NCBI GenBank assembly: GCA_965199915.1
Contig: OZ241348.1
Coordinates: forward strand, 4,092,001 to 4,156,000
Length of the DNA: 64,000 nucleotides
Reading direction: 5' to 3'
From: VXYL01 sp965199915
Lineage (GTDB): Bacteria > Pseudomonadota > Gammaproteobacteria > Pseudomonadales > Azotimanducaceae
The stretch's first letter is position 1. Every line of letters starts with the position of its first letter. The notes under the pieces were generated by a model, which saw only the letters and a program-made list of their open reading frames with translations, was not told the DNA's origin and searched no databases. This document shows positions 7,832 to 16,407 of this stretch, piece by piece. The position numbers and the translations under genes were made by a program.

Positions 7832-9249
7832 TCAAGCGTCCGTTTCCAATTCGCGCAGGCGCCGCTGTGTGGCGCGGATTTCCCGCGGCGCCGCGCCGCG
7901 CTCGGTGGCGATGGCCAATGCCTCGCGTGCGGGGCCGAGGCGTCCGCCTTCGGCCAAGCTGCGCGCTCGATAGAGGTGGCCGAGGGCGAAGTCCGGATCG
8001 AGCGCCACGACGCGCTCGAAACGCTCGTTCGCATCCTGCCAGCGCTCCTGCTTCGCCTCCACAAGGCCCAGGTAGAACAGTGTCGCGCGCTGCTCCGGCG
8101 CAAGGCGGAGAGCGGTTTTCAACGCTTCCTTGGCGTCGTCGAGCCTGTCCAAGCCGAAGAGATACCGGCCGCGCTGCGCGTGGGCGTGGCCGTTTGCGGG
8201 ATTCAAGGCGATGGCGCGATCGATGTGGCGCAGGGCCGCCGCCCAGTCGCGCAGTTGACGGTAGTGGTCGGCGATGGCGAGGTGGAACGGGGCGAAGTCT
8301 GGGCGGATGGCGATGCCGCGGCGGGCGAGTTCCACGCCTTGCTCCACGCGGCCGGCGCGGCCATGCGCGATGCTGGTGGAGTTCAGCAGGTTGCAGGCGA
8401 AGAAAAAATCCTCGCGCGCGCCGCAGCGTTCCTCCGGGTAGAACGCCCGCAGCCGCTCGAACACCACCAGCGCCGCGCGCGTCTTGCCTTCGCTGGAGAG
8501 GGTTTGCGCCTTGGCGAAGCTGGCGTAGCCGCGCACATGGGCGAGGCGCTCGGCGGCGCGCGGATCGCGCCATTGAAACGGTGTTGGCACCCGTCCGCGC
8601 GCCAGCGCCAAGCGCGCGTCGTTCTCGCGGCCCACGGCCAACAGCGCCCGGCCATGCGCTCGATGCGCGAACGGGTGGCCGGTTTCCTCGGCGAAGCTGG
8701 CCAGGCGCGGCAGCGCCGCCGCGGCGTTCCCTTGCGCCAGCTGCGCCAACGCTTGGCCGAAGTCCGCTTCCGCGCCGGCACTGCGTTGGCGGGCCGCGTC
8801 AAAGGCGCTGAGCGCCGCTTCGGGGCGGCCGGCCTCGAGCAGCAACTGCCGCGCCACAGCCACGCCGGCGCGTAGTCGGGATCGATGGCAAGCGCGCTGT
8901 CCAGCCCCGCAAGGGCTTCCACAAAGCGCCCGGCGTCCGCCAACAGCCGCGCCGAAAAATAGGGCCAGCGGAAATCGTCGCCATCCAACGCCGCGGCTTG
9001 CGCGTAGGTGGCGAGGGCGGCGTCCGGCAGGCCGTTCGCGTCGTAGGTCATGGCCAAGCGGCCGCGCATCGCCGCGGAGACGGGCATGGCGCGATTGCTC
9101 TCGATGATGTCGGCGAGATACGCGCGCAGTTCCAAATCGGGCAAATCCACGCCGGCGATCACCAGTTCCTCGGCTGCCGGCGGCGGCGAACACGCCGCCA
9201 CCGCCGGCAAGGCAAACAAGAACAGGGCGCGGGCGTGTTGGCGGTTCAC
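7832..9249 (-). pseudogene. TPR-repeat lipoprotein, interrupted by a frameshift near 8865
   Basis: The 5' part starts at GTG 9249 and gives a lipoprotein signal peptide (ALPAVAACSPPP), then TPR-like helices up to DYAPAWL. At about 8858-8872 the reading must move to another frame to continue (VARQLLLEAGRPEAALSAF), after which good TPRs run to the stop at 7832 (for example HIDRAIALNPANGHAHAQRG and FERVVALDPDFALGHLYRAR). Neither frame alone makes a full protein. The whole would be about 470 residues of tetratricopeptide repeats anchored to a membrane. A one-base indel is the simplest explanation, either genuine or a consensus error. TPR lipoproteins are often encoded with CRTAC1-type propeller proteins like the one at 4646-6286. 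Confidence 0.8.
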
Positions 9250-9275
9250 TTCCCCAGCCTACTTGAGTGCCGAAG

Positions 9276-9648
9276 ACCTCCACAAATGATTCAAGCCTGC
9301 GCCAAGCGCCCGGTGGCGCCGAGTTTGCAGCAAACTCCAACGCGCCCGACAGGGCGCGCAGAACCGAAACCTCCACAATGATCCAAGCCTGCGCCAAGTG
9401 CCCCGGTGGCGCCGAGTTTGCGCAGCAAACTCCAACGCGCCCGAAAGGGCGCGCGGAGCCGAAAACCTCCACAATGATCCAAGCCTGCGCCAAGTGCCCC
9501 GGTGGCGCCGAGTTTGCGCAGCAAACTCCAACGCGCCCGAAAGGGCGCGCGGAGCCGAAAACCTCCACAATGATCCAAGCCTGCGCCAAGTGCCCCGGTG
9601 GCGCCGAGTTTGCGCAGCAAACTCCAACGCGCCCGAAAGGGCGCGCAG
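9276..9648. repeat. Tandem array of about 96-bp units (family R1)
   Basis: Four units start at 9276, 9369, 9465 and 9561 (lengths 93, 96, 96 and about 88 bp); the last three are almost identical. Each unit carries two small hairpins: GTTTGC/GCAAAC and GCGCCC(GAAA)GGGCGC. It fills the space between the TPR lipoprotein gene and the amidohydrolase gene, both on the minus strand. Because unit length is a multiple of three, the array is open in frame on both strands (32-residue repeats), but no ribosome site or codon pattern supports coding. A solo copy of the hairpin half occurs at 21282-21327. Confidence 0.9.
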
Positions 9649-9674
9649 CAACGGCCGTAGCGCGATTCGCGGCC

Positions 9675-11369
9675 TCAGCCGCGCGCGAAGTCGCGGATCA
9701 CCTCGCCGGGGCGGTTGCCGGTGTATTCGCCGTTCTCGACCACCACTTGGCCCCCCACCAACGTGGCGTCGTAGCCGCGGCTCTTCACCACCAGCCGGCC
9801 GCCGTTGTGCGGGAAGTCGCGCAGGTACTCCGGATGGCAGGAGGTGAGGTTTTCGTAGTCGATCACATTGACGTCGGCGTGCCAGCCTTCGCGGATGGCG
9901 CCGCGCTCCTTGAGGCCGAGCACTTCGGCGGATTTGCCGGAGATGCGATGCACCGCCTCCTCCAGCGTGTACACGCCGCGATCGCGGGTGAGCTCGCCGA
10001 GCAGGAAGGTGGGGGAGTCCGCGTCCGTGAACTGGCCCACATGGGCACCGGCGTCACCGAGCATCGGCACGACGTGCGGCAGGCGCATGTAGTTCCACTG
10101 GTTCTTCAGCGCGCCGCCGAAGGCCCAGAGGTTCCACATTTCCCGGCCCTCGGAGGCGATCAGGCGTTCCACATAGACGTCCACCGGGTCCTTGCCGGCG
10201 TCGTCGGCGAGTTTCTGCAGGTTGTTCTGATTGTCGAGGTCGAAGTCCGGGAACTCGCCCGTGCCCATCGGGTGGAGGATGCGCGCCACTTGGCCGAAAC
10301 CGCCCTTCTCCTTGGCTTCGGAGACAAGGCGCTCGCGGGTGGCGGGGTCTTTCATGGCCGCCACGCGATCCGCGATGGTCGGCAGCTTCATCAGCTCCTG
10401 CCACGCCGGCGTGCGCAGGTACGCCTGTTGCGCCAAGCCGAAGAACGAGCCGCTCGGGCGCGTGTGGCAGATGGAGGTGATGCGCCGGCCGCTTTCGTTG
10501 TTGCGGTCCAGGAACTCGCTCCAGCGCGACACGCCGCCATCGCCTTCGCCGCCGGTGCCGCCGGAGAACAACACGTGGCAGCCGAGCGCGGCGCCGGTCT
10601 CGAACATCTCGCGTTCCACTTGAAAGCGCGTGCGCATGTCCGGTGCCACTTGGAACAAGCCGCCGCGGCCGCCGGCGTCCACTACGGCTTGTTGAATCGC
10701 TTTGGTCTCTCTGGGGTCCGCCCAAGTGCCCGGCGTCAAGCGGCCATCCGGCACCCGGTGGCCGAGAAACCGGGAGGTGGAGAATCCAACGGCGCCGCCT
10801 TGCACGGATTCCTTCACCAGATCGACGATGTGCGCCAGCTCGCGGTCGTCCGCCTGCACGCCTTCGTCGCAGCTCTTGTCGCCCATCGCCTCGAAGCGGA
10901 TGGCGGAGTGGCCCACCAAGCCCACCACGTTGAGGGCCGGGCGCAGCGCCTGCACGCTGTCCAAGTATTCGCCGAAACTCGTCCAGTTCCACGGCAGGCC
11001 GTCCATGATGGCGTCCGCGGCGATGTTCTCCACCGCCTCCATGAGCTTGGCGAGGTAGCGCCGGTTGTCTTGGGCGCACGGCGCGAACGTCACGCCGCAG
11101 TTGCCGATGAGCGCCGTCGTGACGCCGTGGTAGGAACTCGGCCGCATCTCCGGCTCCCAGCCGATCTGCGCGTCCAAGTGGGTGTGCAAGTCCACAAATC
11201 CGGGGGTGACCATCTTGCCCGTGGCGTCGATGGTGCGTCCGGCCTGCTCGCCGGAAAGGTCGCCGAGGCGACTGATGCGACCGTTGTCGATGGCGACATC
11301 GGCCTTTCTCGGTGCCGCGCCGGTGCCGTCCACAACGGTGCCGCCGGCGATGATCATTTCATGGGACAT
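9675..11369 (-). CDS. N-acyl-D-amino-acid deacylase-like amidohydrolase
   Basis: Metal-dependent hydrolase of the amidohydrolase superfamily, D-aminoacylase/D-glutamate deacylase branch, 564 residues. It has the N-terminal beta-sandwich (MIIAGGTVVDGTG), the metal motif GFVDLHTHLDAQIGW near residue 60, and the C-terminal LLGELTRDRGVYTLEEAV and LKERGAIREGWHADVNVID sections that match this branch. The start ATG at 11369 has GAGG eight bases upstream; a longer open frame begins 14 codons earlier but lacks support. Reaction inferred from family: hydrolysis of N-acyl-D-amino acids or related cyclic amides. No neighbour fixes the substrate. Confidence 0.92.
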   Translation of the reverse strand: MSHEMIIAGGTVVDGTGAAPRKADVAIDNGRISRLGDLSGEQAGRTIDATGKMVTPGFVDLHTHLDAQIGWEPEMRPSSYHGVTTALIGNCGVTFAPCAQDNRRYLAKLMEAVENIAADAIMDGLPWNWTSFGEYLDSVQALRPALNVVGLVGHSAIRFEAMGDKSCDEGVQADDRELAHIVDLVKESVQGGAVGFSTSRFLGHRVPDGRLTPGTWADPRETKAIQQAVVDAGGRGGLFQVAPDMRTRFQVEREMFETGAALGCHVLFSGGTGGEGDGGVSRWSEFLDRNNESGRRITSICHTRPSGSFFGLAQQAYLRTPAWQELMKLPTIADRVAAMKDPATRERLVSEAKEKGGFGQVARILHPMGTGEFPDFDLDNQNNLQKLADDAGKDPVDVYVERLIASEGREMWNLWAFGGALKNQWNYMRLPHVVPMLGDAGAHVGQFTDADSPTFLLGELTRDRGVYTLEEAVHRISGKSAEVLGLKERGAIREGWHADVNVIDYENLTSCHPEYLRDFPHNGGRLVVKSRGYDATLVGGQVVVENGEYTGNRPGEVIRDFARG

Positions 11370-11455
11370 GGAATGCCTCTCGTATGGTTGGGTCGCCGCA
11401 GAATACACCAAACGCGGATTGGGACACGCGATGGCTCACCAGCAACCAGCCGTCG

Positions 11456-12667
11456 TCATCGTCCGCCGTGTCCGCCGGCTTTCGCAGCAAGTGCGCCCAG
11501 CAGGGCCAAGTCGCGCGCGGTCATGCGCGGGTCGAAGGGCAGACACACGGCTTGCGCCAGCGCGTCCGCGCCGGGCGTGGCGTGTACGCCGTCCACCACC
11601 GGTGCCAGGCGGCTCGGCAGCGCGTCGAAACCGGCGGCCCGCAACGCCGCCCGCAGCGGCGCGTCGTTTGCGGTCAACACGGGAATCATCCAGTAGCCGT
11701 GCGGCGCCGCGTCGCGCGCCGCCACCGGCGTTTGCGGGCCCAACGCGTCGAGCAAGGCGCGCGCGGCCGTCTGCCGCCGCCGCAGGAATGTCTCGCCTTC
11801 GTCGATTCCGCTCGCAGAATCCAGGCGCCTTGCCAGCAACGCGAGCAGCGCCGCGCAAGGCCGCCGCCGAAGTTGTTGGTTGCCAACGTCGCGCGGCATG
11901 CTGCGGGTGGCGGCGTCCACCCACTGTGCATGGGACACGCCCAGCCGCTCTGCCGCGGCAACGATCGCGCCGTAGAGGCGTGGTGTGGACGCCACGCTGA
12001 GCAGACCGAAGAGCAAGACGCGGCGCAGGTACTCGCTGGTTGGCTGCACCGGGTAGACGCGCAACAGCGCTTGCATTCCGCGGCGCGTGGCCGCGTCCCG
12101 CACCCGCGCCAAGGCGCCCCCGAAGGCGGTGGCGGGTTTCAACGGGCCGAAAGAGAAGAGCGAAATATCCGCGGCCTCGTGGCCGCGCCAGCCGTCGCCC
12201 ACATAGGCTTGGGCGCAGTCTTCAACAACCGCCAATCCACGCGGCTGCGTGACGGCGAACGTCGCCCGGAGGTCCACGCGCGCCCCGAACAGGTGCGCCA
12301 CCACCACGGCGCGGGTGCGCGGTCCGATGCGTGCGGTCAATGCGCCCGCATCCCAAGCGGTGGTGAGCGAGTCGATGTCCAACGCCAACGGACGGAAGCC
12401 GTGGCGGCGCGCGATGGCCGGCATCGCGGGAATGGTCAGCGCGGTGAAGATGATCTCGTCGCCGCGCCGCCATTCGGCGCCGGCGACGCGGAGAAACAGA
12501 TCGAAGGCGGAACGCACGGACAGAAAAGTCAACGCATCGCCGCGCGCCGACCACCGCCGCTGTAGCTGTTCGCCGGCCGCCGTCCAAGGCGGCGGGGCGA
12601 GGCAGGCGCGCACGGCGAAGCGCCAATCCGCCCAAGAGAGGTCGAACCGCCTAGGAGGATGCACCAT
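11456..12667 (-). CDS. DegT/DnrJ/EryC1/StrS-family aminotransferase, 5' side displaced by IS insertion
   Basis: PLP-dependent fold type I enzyme of about 400 residues. Visible family features are VVVAHLFGARVDL, the Asp-containing VVEDCAQAYVGD, and the lysine loop LFSFGPLKPATAFGG, whose Lys is the PLP Schiff-base residue. Such enzymes transaminate nucleotide-sugar ketoses, but the sugar cannot be told here. The ATG at 12667 exists only because an IS end (CATA) abuts the gene. Comparing the two IS flanks, the native sequence has a GTG at 12664 that reads straight into VHPPRRFDLSW, so that is the probable original start. The IS pair now separates the gene from about 150 bp of native upstream DNA, lying from 15278. 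Confidence 0.8.
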   Translation of the reverse strand: MVHPPRRFDLSWADWRFAVRACLAPPPWTAAGEQLQRRWSARGDALTFLSVRSAFDLFLRVAGAEWRRGDEIIFTALTIPAMPAIARRHGFRPLALDIDSLTTAWDAGALTARIGPRTRAVVVAHLFGARVDLRATFAVTQPRGLAVVEDCAQAYVGDGWRGHEAADISLFSFGPLKPATAFGGALARVRDAATRRGMQALLRVYPVQPTSEYLRRVLLFGLLSVASTPRLYGAIVAAAERLGVSHAQWVDAATRSMPRDVGNQQLRRRPCAALLALLARRLDSASGIDEGETFLRRRQTAARALLDALGPQTPVAARDAAPHGYWMIPVLTANDAPLRAALRAAGFDALPSRLAPVVDGVHATPGADALAQAVCLPFDPRMTARDLALLGALAAKAGGHGGR

Positions 12668-12668
12668 A

Positions 12669-13898
12669 CAGGGCAATCGCATTTGGAATCCCGCGCCTAC
12701 TCGCGCTTGCGGATGCGCCGGATCATGTCGAGCAGGAAGTTGTCGTCGCGCTGGGCGCGGGTGAACTTGCGGCGGATGGACCGCTTGTCGGGATGCATCC
12801 GCACGATGTTCAGGGCCAGCCGGCGGACCACCGCCAGACAGGCGGCGGAGTTGCCCTTGCGGTTGCGCGCCTGGTCTTCGTCCATCGACACGTCGAGCAC
12901 CCAGTGCAGGCCGTTCTCGATCGCCCAGTGGGAGCGGACGGTGCGCCCGAAGCGCTCCGCCGAGGGCTTGGCGCTGAGCAGGTAGTAGCGGCTGTCGACG
13001 CTCTCCGAGCCGTCGGCGAGATGCCGCTCGGCGACGACCTTGCCGAAGGCCGAAAGACCGGGCCAGTCGTGGCGCTCTTGCAGCCAGTCGACGTCGTGGC
13101 AGACCGTCGCCGTGCGCTTCTCGACGCGCCCGTGGCCCTTGTCAACCTGTTGATGCGACAGGAGTTTCGCCGACGCGGGCGGGTTGTCCAAGTACTCCTC
13201 CACGTCCGCGCGCAGCGTCCCCTGGTTGCCCTTCAGCGCCAGCGCGTAGTCGCCGCCCTTGGCCACGATCGCCGCCGCCGTCCCGCGCTGCGCGTGCAGC
13301 GCGTCCGCCGTCACCGTCCGCCCCCTCACGTCCACCAGCTCCAGCAGCTTCGGCAGCGCCGGGATCTCGTTCGACTTGCCGTCCACCTCCATCTGCGCCA
13401 GCGTCAGCTTCGACTCCGCCGCGAACGCTTGCAGAAGGTGCGTCGGCGACCGTTCCGAGGCGTCCTCGAACGACCGCCGCAGCACCTTGCCGTCCACCGC
13501 GATCACGCCGCCGAGCCGGTCCGCCCAGTCCTGCGCCAGGCGCAGCAGCGCCGTCTGAAGACCCGCCGGGTTCAACAGTCTGAACAGCCGCGAGAACGTG
13601 TCGTGGCTCGGAATCCCGTTCCTCAGCGCCAGAAACGTCCGCAGCCACCGCTCCGCGGCGCATCCGTAGTCCTCCATCTCGACGCATGTGCGTCCGCCCG
13701 TGAGCATCGACAGCAGCGCGATCACCAGCATCTCGTGCAGGTCGTGGCGCTTGGCGTTGCCTCGCCTAGGGTCCTCAACTTCTTGAAAAACAAACAGAAG
13801 TTCCCGCATTCCGTCTCTCCCTCCTTGGATCGAGACGCCTATTCTGCACCATCCCCGCTCTCCGTGCCGCCCCACCTAATCCAAATGCGATTGCCCTG
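12669..13898 (-). mobile_element. ISAs1-family insertion sequence, 1230 bp
   Basis: Complete element: terminal inverted repeats begin CAGGGCAATCGCATTTGGA at both ends, and the insertion is flanked by a 10-bp direct repeat ATGCACCATA (12659-12668 and 13899-13908). IR sequence, duplication length and transposase all fit ISAs1. It inserted across the left boundary of the IS4-type element at 13905, duplicating four bases of that element's end. Confidence 0.93.
12697..13809 (-). CDS. ISAs1-family DDE transposase
   Basis: Intact protein of 370 residues. The N-terminal DUF4338-like segment (VEDPRRGNAKRHDLHEMLVIAL) and the DDE core are present: IAVDGKVLRRSF (D), VTADALHAQ (D) and HWAIENGLHWVLDVSMDED (E). 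The start ATG at 13809 has GGAGGGAGAG upstream; a longer open frame to 13875 is not needed. It lies wholly within the ISAs1 element, reads toward the DegT gene and shows no frameshift. Confidence 0.95.
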   Translation of the reverse strand: MRELLFVFQEVEDPRRGNAKRHDLHEMLVIALLSMLTGGRTCVEMEDYGCAAERWLRTFLALRNGIPSHDTFSRLFRLLNPAGLQTALLRLAQDWADRLGGVIAVDGKVLRRSFEDASERSPTHLLQAFAAESKLTLAQMEVDGKSNEIPALPKLLELVDVRGRTVTADALHAQRGTAAAIVAKGGDYALALKGNQGTLRADVEEYLDNPPASAKLLSHQQVDKGHGRVEKRTATVCHDVDWLQERHDWPGLSAFGKVVAERHLADGSESVDSRYYLLSAKPSAERFGRTVRSHWAIENGLHWVLDVSMDEDQARNRKGNSAACLAVVRRLALNIVRMHPDKRSIRRKFTRAQRDDNFLLDMIRRIRKRE

Positions 13899-13904
13899 AT
13901 GCAC

Positions 13905-15266
13905 CATATGCGTTAACTTGTTTGGGGAGGCAAAGTGCCCTAGGCTGGTGTGCGGACGCACAGCGACAAGGAGGTCGCGGAATGGACGAGGACTGGGAGG
14001 TGCTGTCGTCGCATCTGCCGTCGGACTGGCGGGAGCAGGCGGCGATCCACGGGGCGCTCAAGGGGTTGCGGAAGGACAAGTCGGCGGATGTTCTGCTGCG
14101 GATGCTGCTGATGCATCTGGGCTGCGGGCACTCGCTGCGGGAGACGGCGACGCGGGCGCGGCAGGCGGGAATCGCGGACATGTCGGACGTGGCGCTGTTC
14201 AAGCGGCTGAGGAAGTCGAAGGAGTGGCTGCGGGCGCTGTGCGTGGGGATGTACCGCGAGTGCGGCGTGGAGCTGGGCGCGTCCGGGGGCTTCCAGGTCC
14301 GCGCGTTCGACGGGTCGGTGGTGAAGGAGCCGGGGCGGACGGGTTCGCTGTGGCGGGTCCACTACAGCCTGCGGCTGCCGGCGCTGGCGTGCGACCACTT
14401 CGAGGTGACGAGGACGGAAGGCGGGGGATGCGGCGAGTCGCTGTCGCGGTTCCCGATCGAGCGGGGAGACCACGTGGTGGCGGATCGCGGCTACTCGACG
14501 TCCTCCGGGCTGACGCACGTGGACGCTGCTGGCGGGTACGCGACGGTGCGCGTCAACACGCAGGCGCTGCGGTTCCGCACGCCGGGCGGCAGGAGGCCGT
14601 TCGATCTGCTCGCGGCGGTGTCCGCTATCAAGCGCGTCGGGGCGGCCAGGTCGTGGCGGGCGCGGGCGGTCGGAGCCGGCCGCGAGGGGGTGGTCGGGCG
14701 CGTGTGCGCGATGCGGAAGAGCGCCGAGGACGCCGAGCGGGCCAGGGAGAAGCTGCGCCGGCGGGCGTCGCGCAACGGCAACGAACTGCGCCCGGAGACG
14801 TTGGAGTTCGCCGGCTGCGTGATCGTGTTCACGACCTTCCCGGCGGACAGGTTCTCGGCGGCGGAGGTGCTGCGGTGGTACCGCGTGCGCTGGCAGGTGG
14901 AGTTGACGTTCAAGCGCTGCAAGTCGCTGGCGGGGCTGGGGCATCTGCCGAAGCGCGCCGACGACAGCGCCCGGGCGTGGCTCTACGGCAAGCTGCTCGT
15001 GGCCTTGCTGGCCGAGAAGCTGGCTCGCCGCGCCGATTCGCGCGCCGTTTCCCCCTGCGGCCGGGGAACGTTCGCGCAGCCCTTGGCGGGAGTTCAAGTT
15101 CGTGTTGAATCAAGTCTGCCGAGCCGTTGAACCAGCGATGTCGCTAGCCGAAATGCTGGATGAATGGCCAGACATTTCGGCCTCTCTGACCGAACCGCCA
15201 CGCCGTAGAAAGCCGCAAATGTCGCAATACTTTGATTTTTAATGAAAAAACAAGTTAACGCATATG
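13905..15266 (+). mobile_element. IS4-family insertion sequence, 1362 bp
   Basis: The ends carry a 19-bp inverted repeat starting CATATGCGTTAACTTGTTT (13905 onward, and its complement ending at 15266). The 11-bp target duplication GGAGGATGCAC is found at 15267-15277 and, on the other side of the later ISAs1 insertion, at 12654-12664. It therefore entered first and was later hit by the ISAs1 element. Its transposase has a C-terminal frameshift. Confidence 0.9.
13982..15242 (+). pseudogene. IS4-family transposase, frameshifted near its C-terminus
   Basis: Frame 1 from ATG 13982 (GGAGG upstream) gives the IS4 catalytic features: FDGSVVKEPG (D), HVVADRGYS (D) and the family Y-2-R-3-E-6-K signature in YRVRWQVELTFKRCK. 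That frame leaves the family pattern after residue 360 and stops at 15130. The expected C-terminal tail (WREFKFVLNQVCRAVEP and onward) continues in the +1 frame to TAA 15240-15242. Removing one T at 15083-15084 restores a single frame, so the copy is probably inactive unless programmed frameshifting occurs. Confidence 0.82.
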
Positions 15267-15334
15267 GGAGGATGCACCGGCCCCCATGCGAGGTGGCCGG
15301 AGCGGGCAAGCCGCGGCGGTTATCCGCGCGGCCA

Positions 15335-15390
15335 TCGGCTCACCGGGCGCAGCCCGACGCCAACGCGTTGTCCAAAATGCGCCCGGAAGG
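15335..15390 (-). repeat. 56-bp direct repeat R3, copy of the 3' end of the thuA-like gene
   Basis: About 50 of 56 positions match 16352-16407. On the minus strand it encodes the same tail as the ThuA-like protein (GRILDNALASGCAR then stop, versus GRILDNALAWGCAR then stop) but without the rest of that gene. The two copies are in direct orientation and bracket the pair of paralogous lipoprotein genes. Confidence 0.85.
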
Positions 15391-15422
15391 GGCCGACTTG
15401 CTGGACGGAAACCGACCTACCG

Positions 15423-15848
15423 TCACGGGAACGAGAAGACCAAAGCAGCGACTATCCCAGCGGACAACCACCAAGCGCCGGCACCGGCGATCGATCGACC
15501 AACGTGCAATTTCCTCTCGCGGACGCCTATGACCTCGTCGATGGGCACGACGATCTGGTCGCCATCCGCGCTCGCGCCCGGTTCGCCGGCGCGGGTTCCG
15601 CGAATGGCGTCGACATCCACCTCGGCGACAACCAGCTCGCGCTCGCCGGACTCGGAGGTGACCACGCTCACCCTGTCGCCCGGCTGGATCAACTCGCCGG
15701 CGCGGATGGCCGAGCGAAGTTCCTCCGGCGTCAAATCCGGAGCTTGAAAGCTCACGCAACCGCTCGCGCCCGCAAGCGCGACAGCGGCAAGCGCCGACAG
15801 GCTCGTTGAGCGGCCCTTCGGCCCCTGCTTGGATTCCTTGCTTGGCAT
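15423..15848 (-). CDS. Small lipoprotein of unknown function, paralogue 1
   Basis: Protein of 141 residues starting at ATG 15848, 7 bp after the stop of its paralogue. It has a signal peptide ending in a lipobox near residue 31 (LAGASGC), a predicted soluble domain of about 75 residues (LTPEELRSAIRAGELIQPGD, then a short beta-rich part with VVPIDEVIGVRERKL), and a C-terminal hydrophobic segment. It shares order and motifs with the gene at 15856, so the two arose by duplication. I do not recognise the family. The L-R-x-x-I/L-R-x-G-x-x-x-x-P-G-D/E pattern followed by small beta strands suggests an SH3-like or LysM-like fold, as a guess only. Confidence 0.75.
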   Translation of the reverse strand: MPSKESKQGPKGRSTSLSALAAVALAGASGCVSFQAPDLTPEELRSAIRAGELIQPGDRVSVVTSESGERELVVAEVDVDAIRGTRAGEPGASADGDQIVVPIDEVIGVRERKLHVGRSIAGAGAWWLSAGIVAALVFSFP

Positions 15849-15855
15849 AGGATTA

Positions 15856-16281
15856 TCACGGCTCCAACAGTTCGACGAAATCCTCGGTGGCATCCGCCGC
15901 GATTACGCCTAACACGATGGCGGCCAAGACGGCGATGGTCAAGAGCGTGGAATTGTCGGCGGCGTGGTCCAACGACCGCAGCACAACGATGTCTTCCACC
16001 GCCACCGCCAACACCGCGCCATCGTCCGCGCGGCCCCGAACCACATCCGCGGCGGCATCCACCTCCATGAACTCCAAAGTGTGTTCCGCACCGTCCGCAG
16101 TGACCAGCACGACCGTTTCACCGGGCTGAGCAACGTCGCCGTCCCGCAGCGCGTCGCGCAATCGGTCCGGGGGCATGTCGACGGCTTGGAGCGTGGTGCA
16201 GCCGCTGGCGAGGACGGCGAACGCCAACACCGCCGACATTCCTCGGCGAAAGATGTGGCGGCGCATTAGCGCAGCATGCAT
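15856..16281 (-). CDS. Small lipoprotein of unknown function, paralogue 2
   Basis: Protein of 141 residues from ATG 16281 with GGAGAG upstream. The signal peptide ends in LASGC near residue 28; the domain DMPPDRLRDALRDGDVAQPG then VAVEDIVVLRSLD mirrors paralogue 1; a hydrophobic helix lies near the C-terminus (LLTIAVLAAIVLGVIAADA). A lipid anchor at one end and a hydrophobic segment at the other suggest envelope attachment at both ends. It is likely co-transcribed with paralogue 1, with the thuA-like gene 75 bp upstream on the same strand. Function unknown. Confidence 0.75.
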   Translation of the reverse strand: MHAALMRRHIFRRGMSAVLAFAVLASGCTTLQAVDMPPDRLRDALRDGDVAQPGETVVLVTADGAEHTLEFMEVDAAADVVRGRADDGAVLAVAVEDIVVLRSLDHAADNSTLLTIAVLAAIVLGVIAADATEDFVELLEP

Positions 16282-16351
16282 GGGCTCTCTCCACGGGACC
16301 GGTCGGAGACCATAGGCCGCGCGGATTGGGAAAGCAAGTCGGCTATCGCTT

Positions 16352-16407
16352 TCGGCTTACCGGGCGCAACCCCACGCCAACGCGTTGTCCAGAATGCGCC
16401 CGAACGG
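16352..16407 (-). repeat. 56-bp direct repeat R3, copy inside the 3' end of the thuA-like gene
   Basis: Partner of 15335-15390. This copy is the genuine gene terminus, because its reading frame continues into the full ThuA-domain protein. Recombination between the copies would remove the two lipoprotein genes. Confidence 0.8.

Noticed and set aside
9276..9648. CRISPR array
   Set aside because: Whole 96-bp units repeat; there are no unique spacers and no cas genes.
9267..11696. 809-codon plus-strand frame through the 96-bp array
   Set aside because: It runs antisense to the amidohydrolase gene, with no ribosome site or domain; repeat length divisible by three keeps it open.
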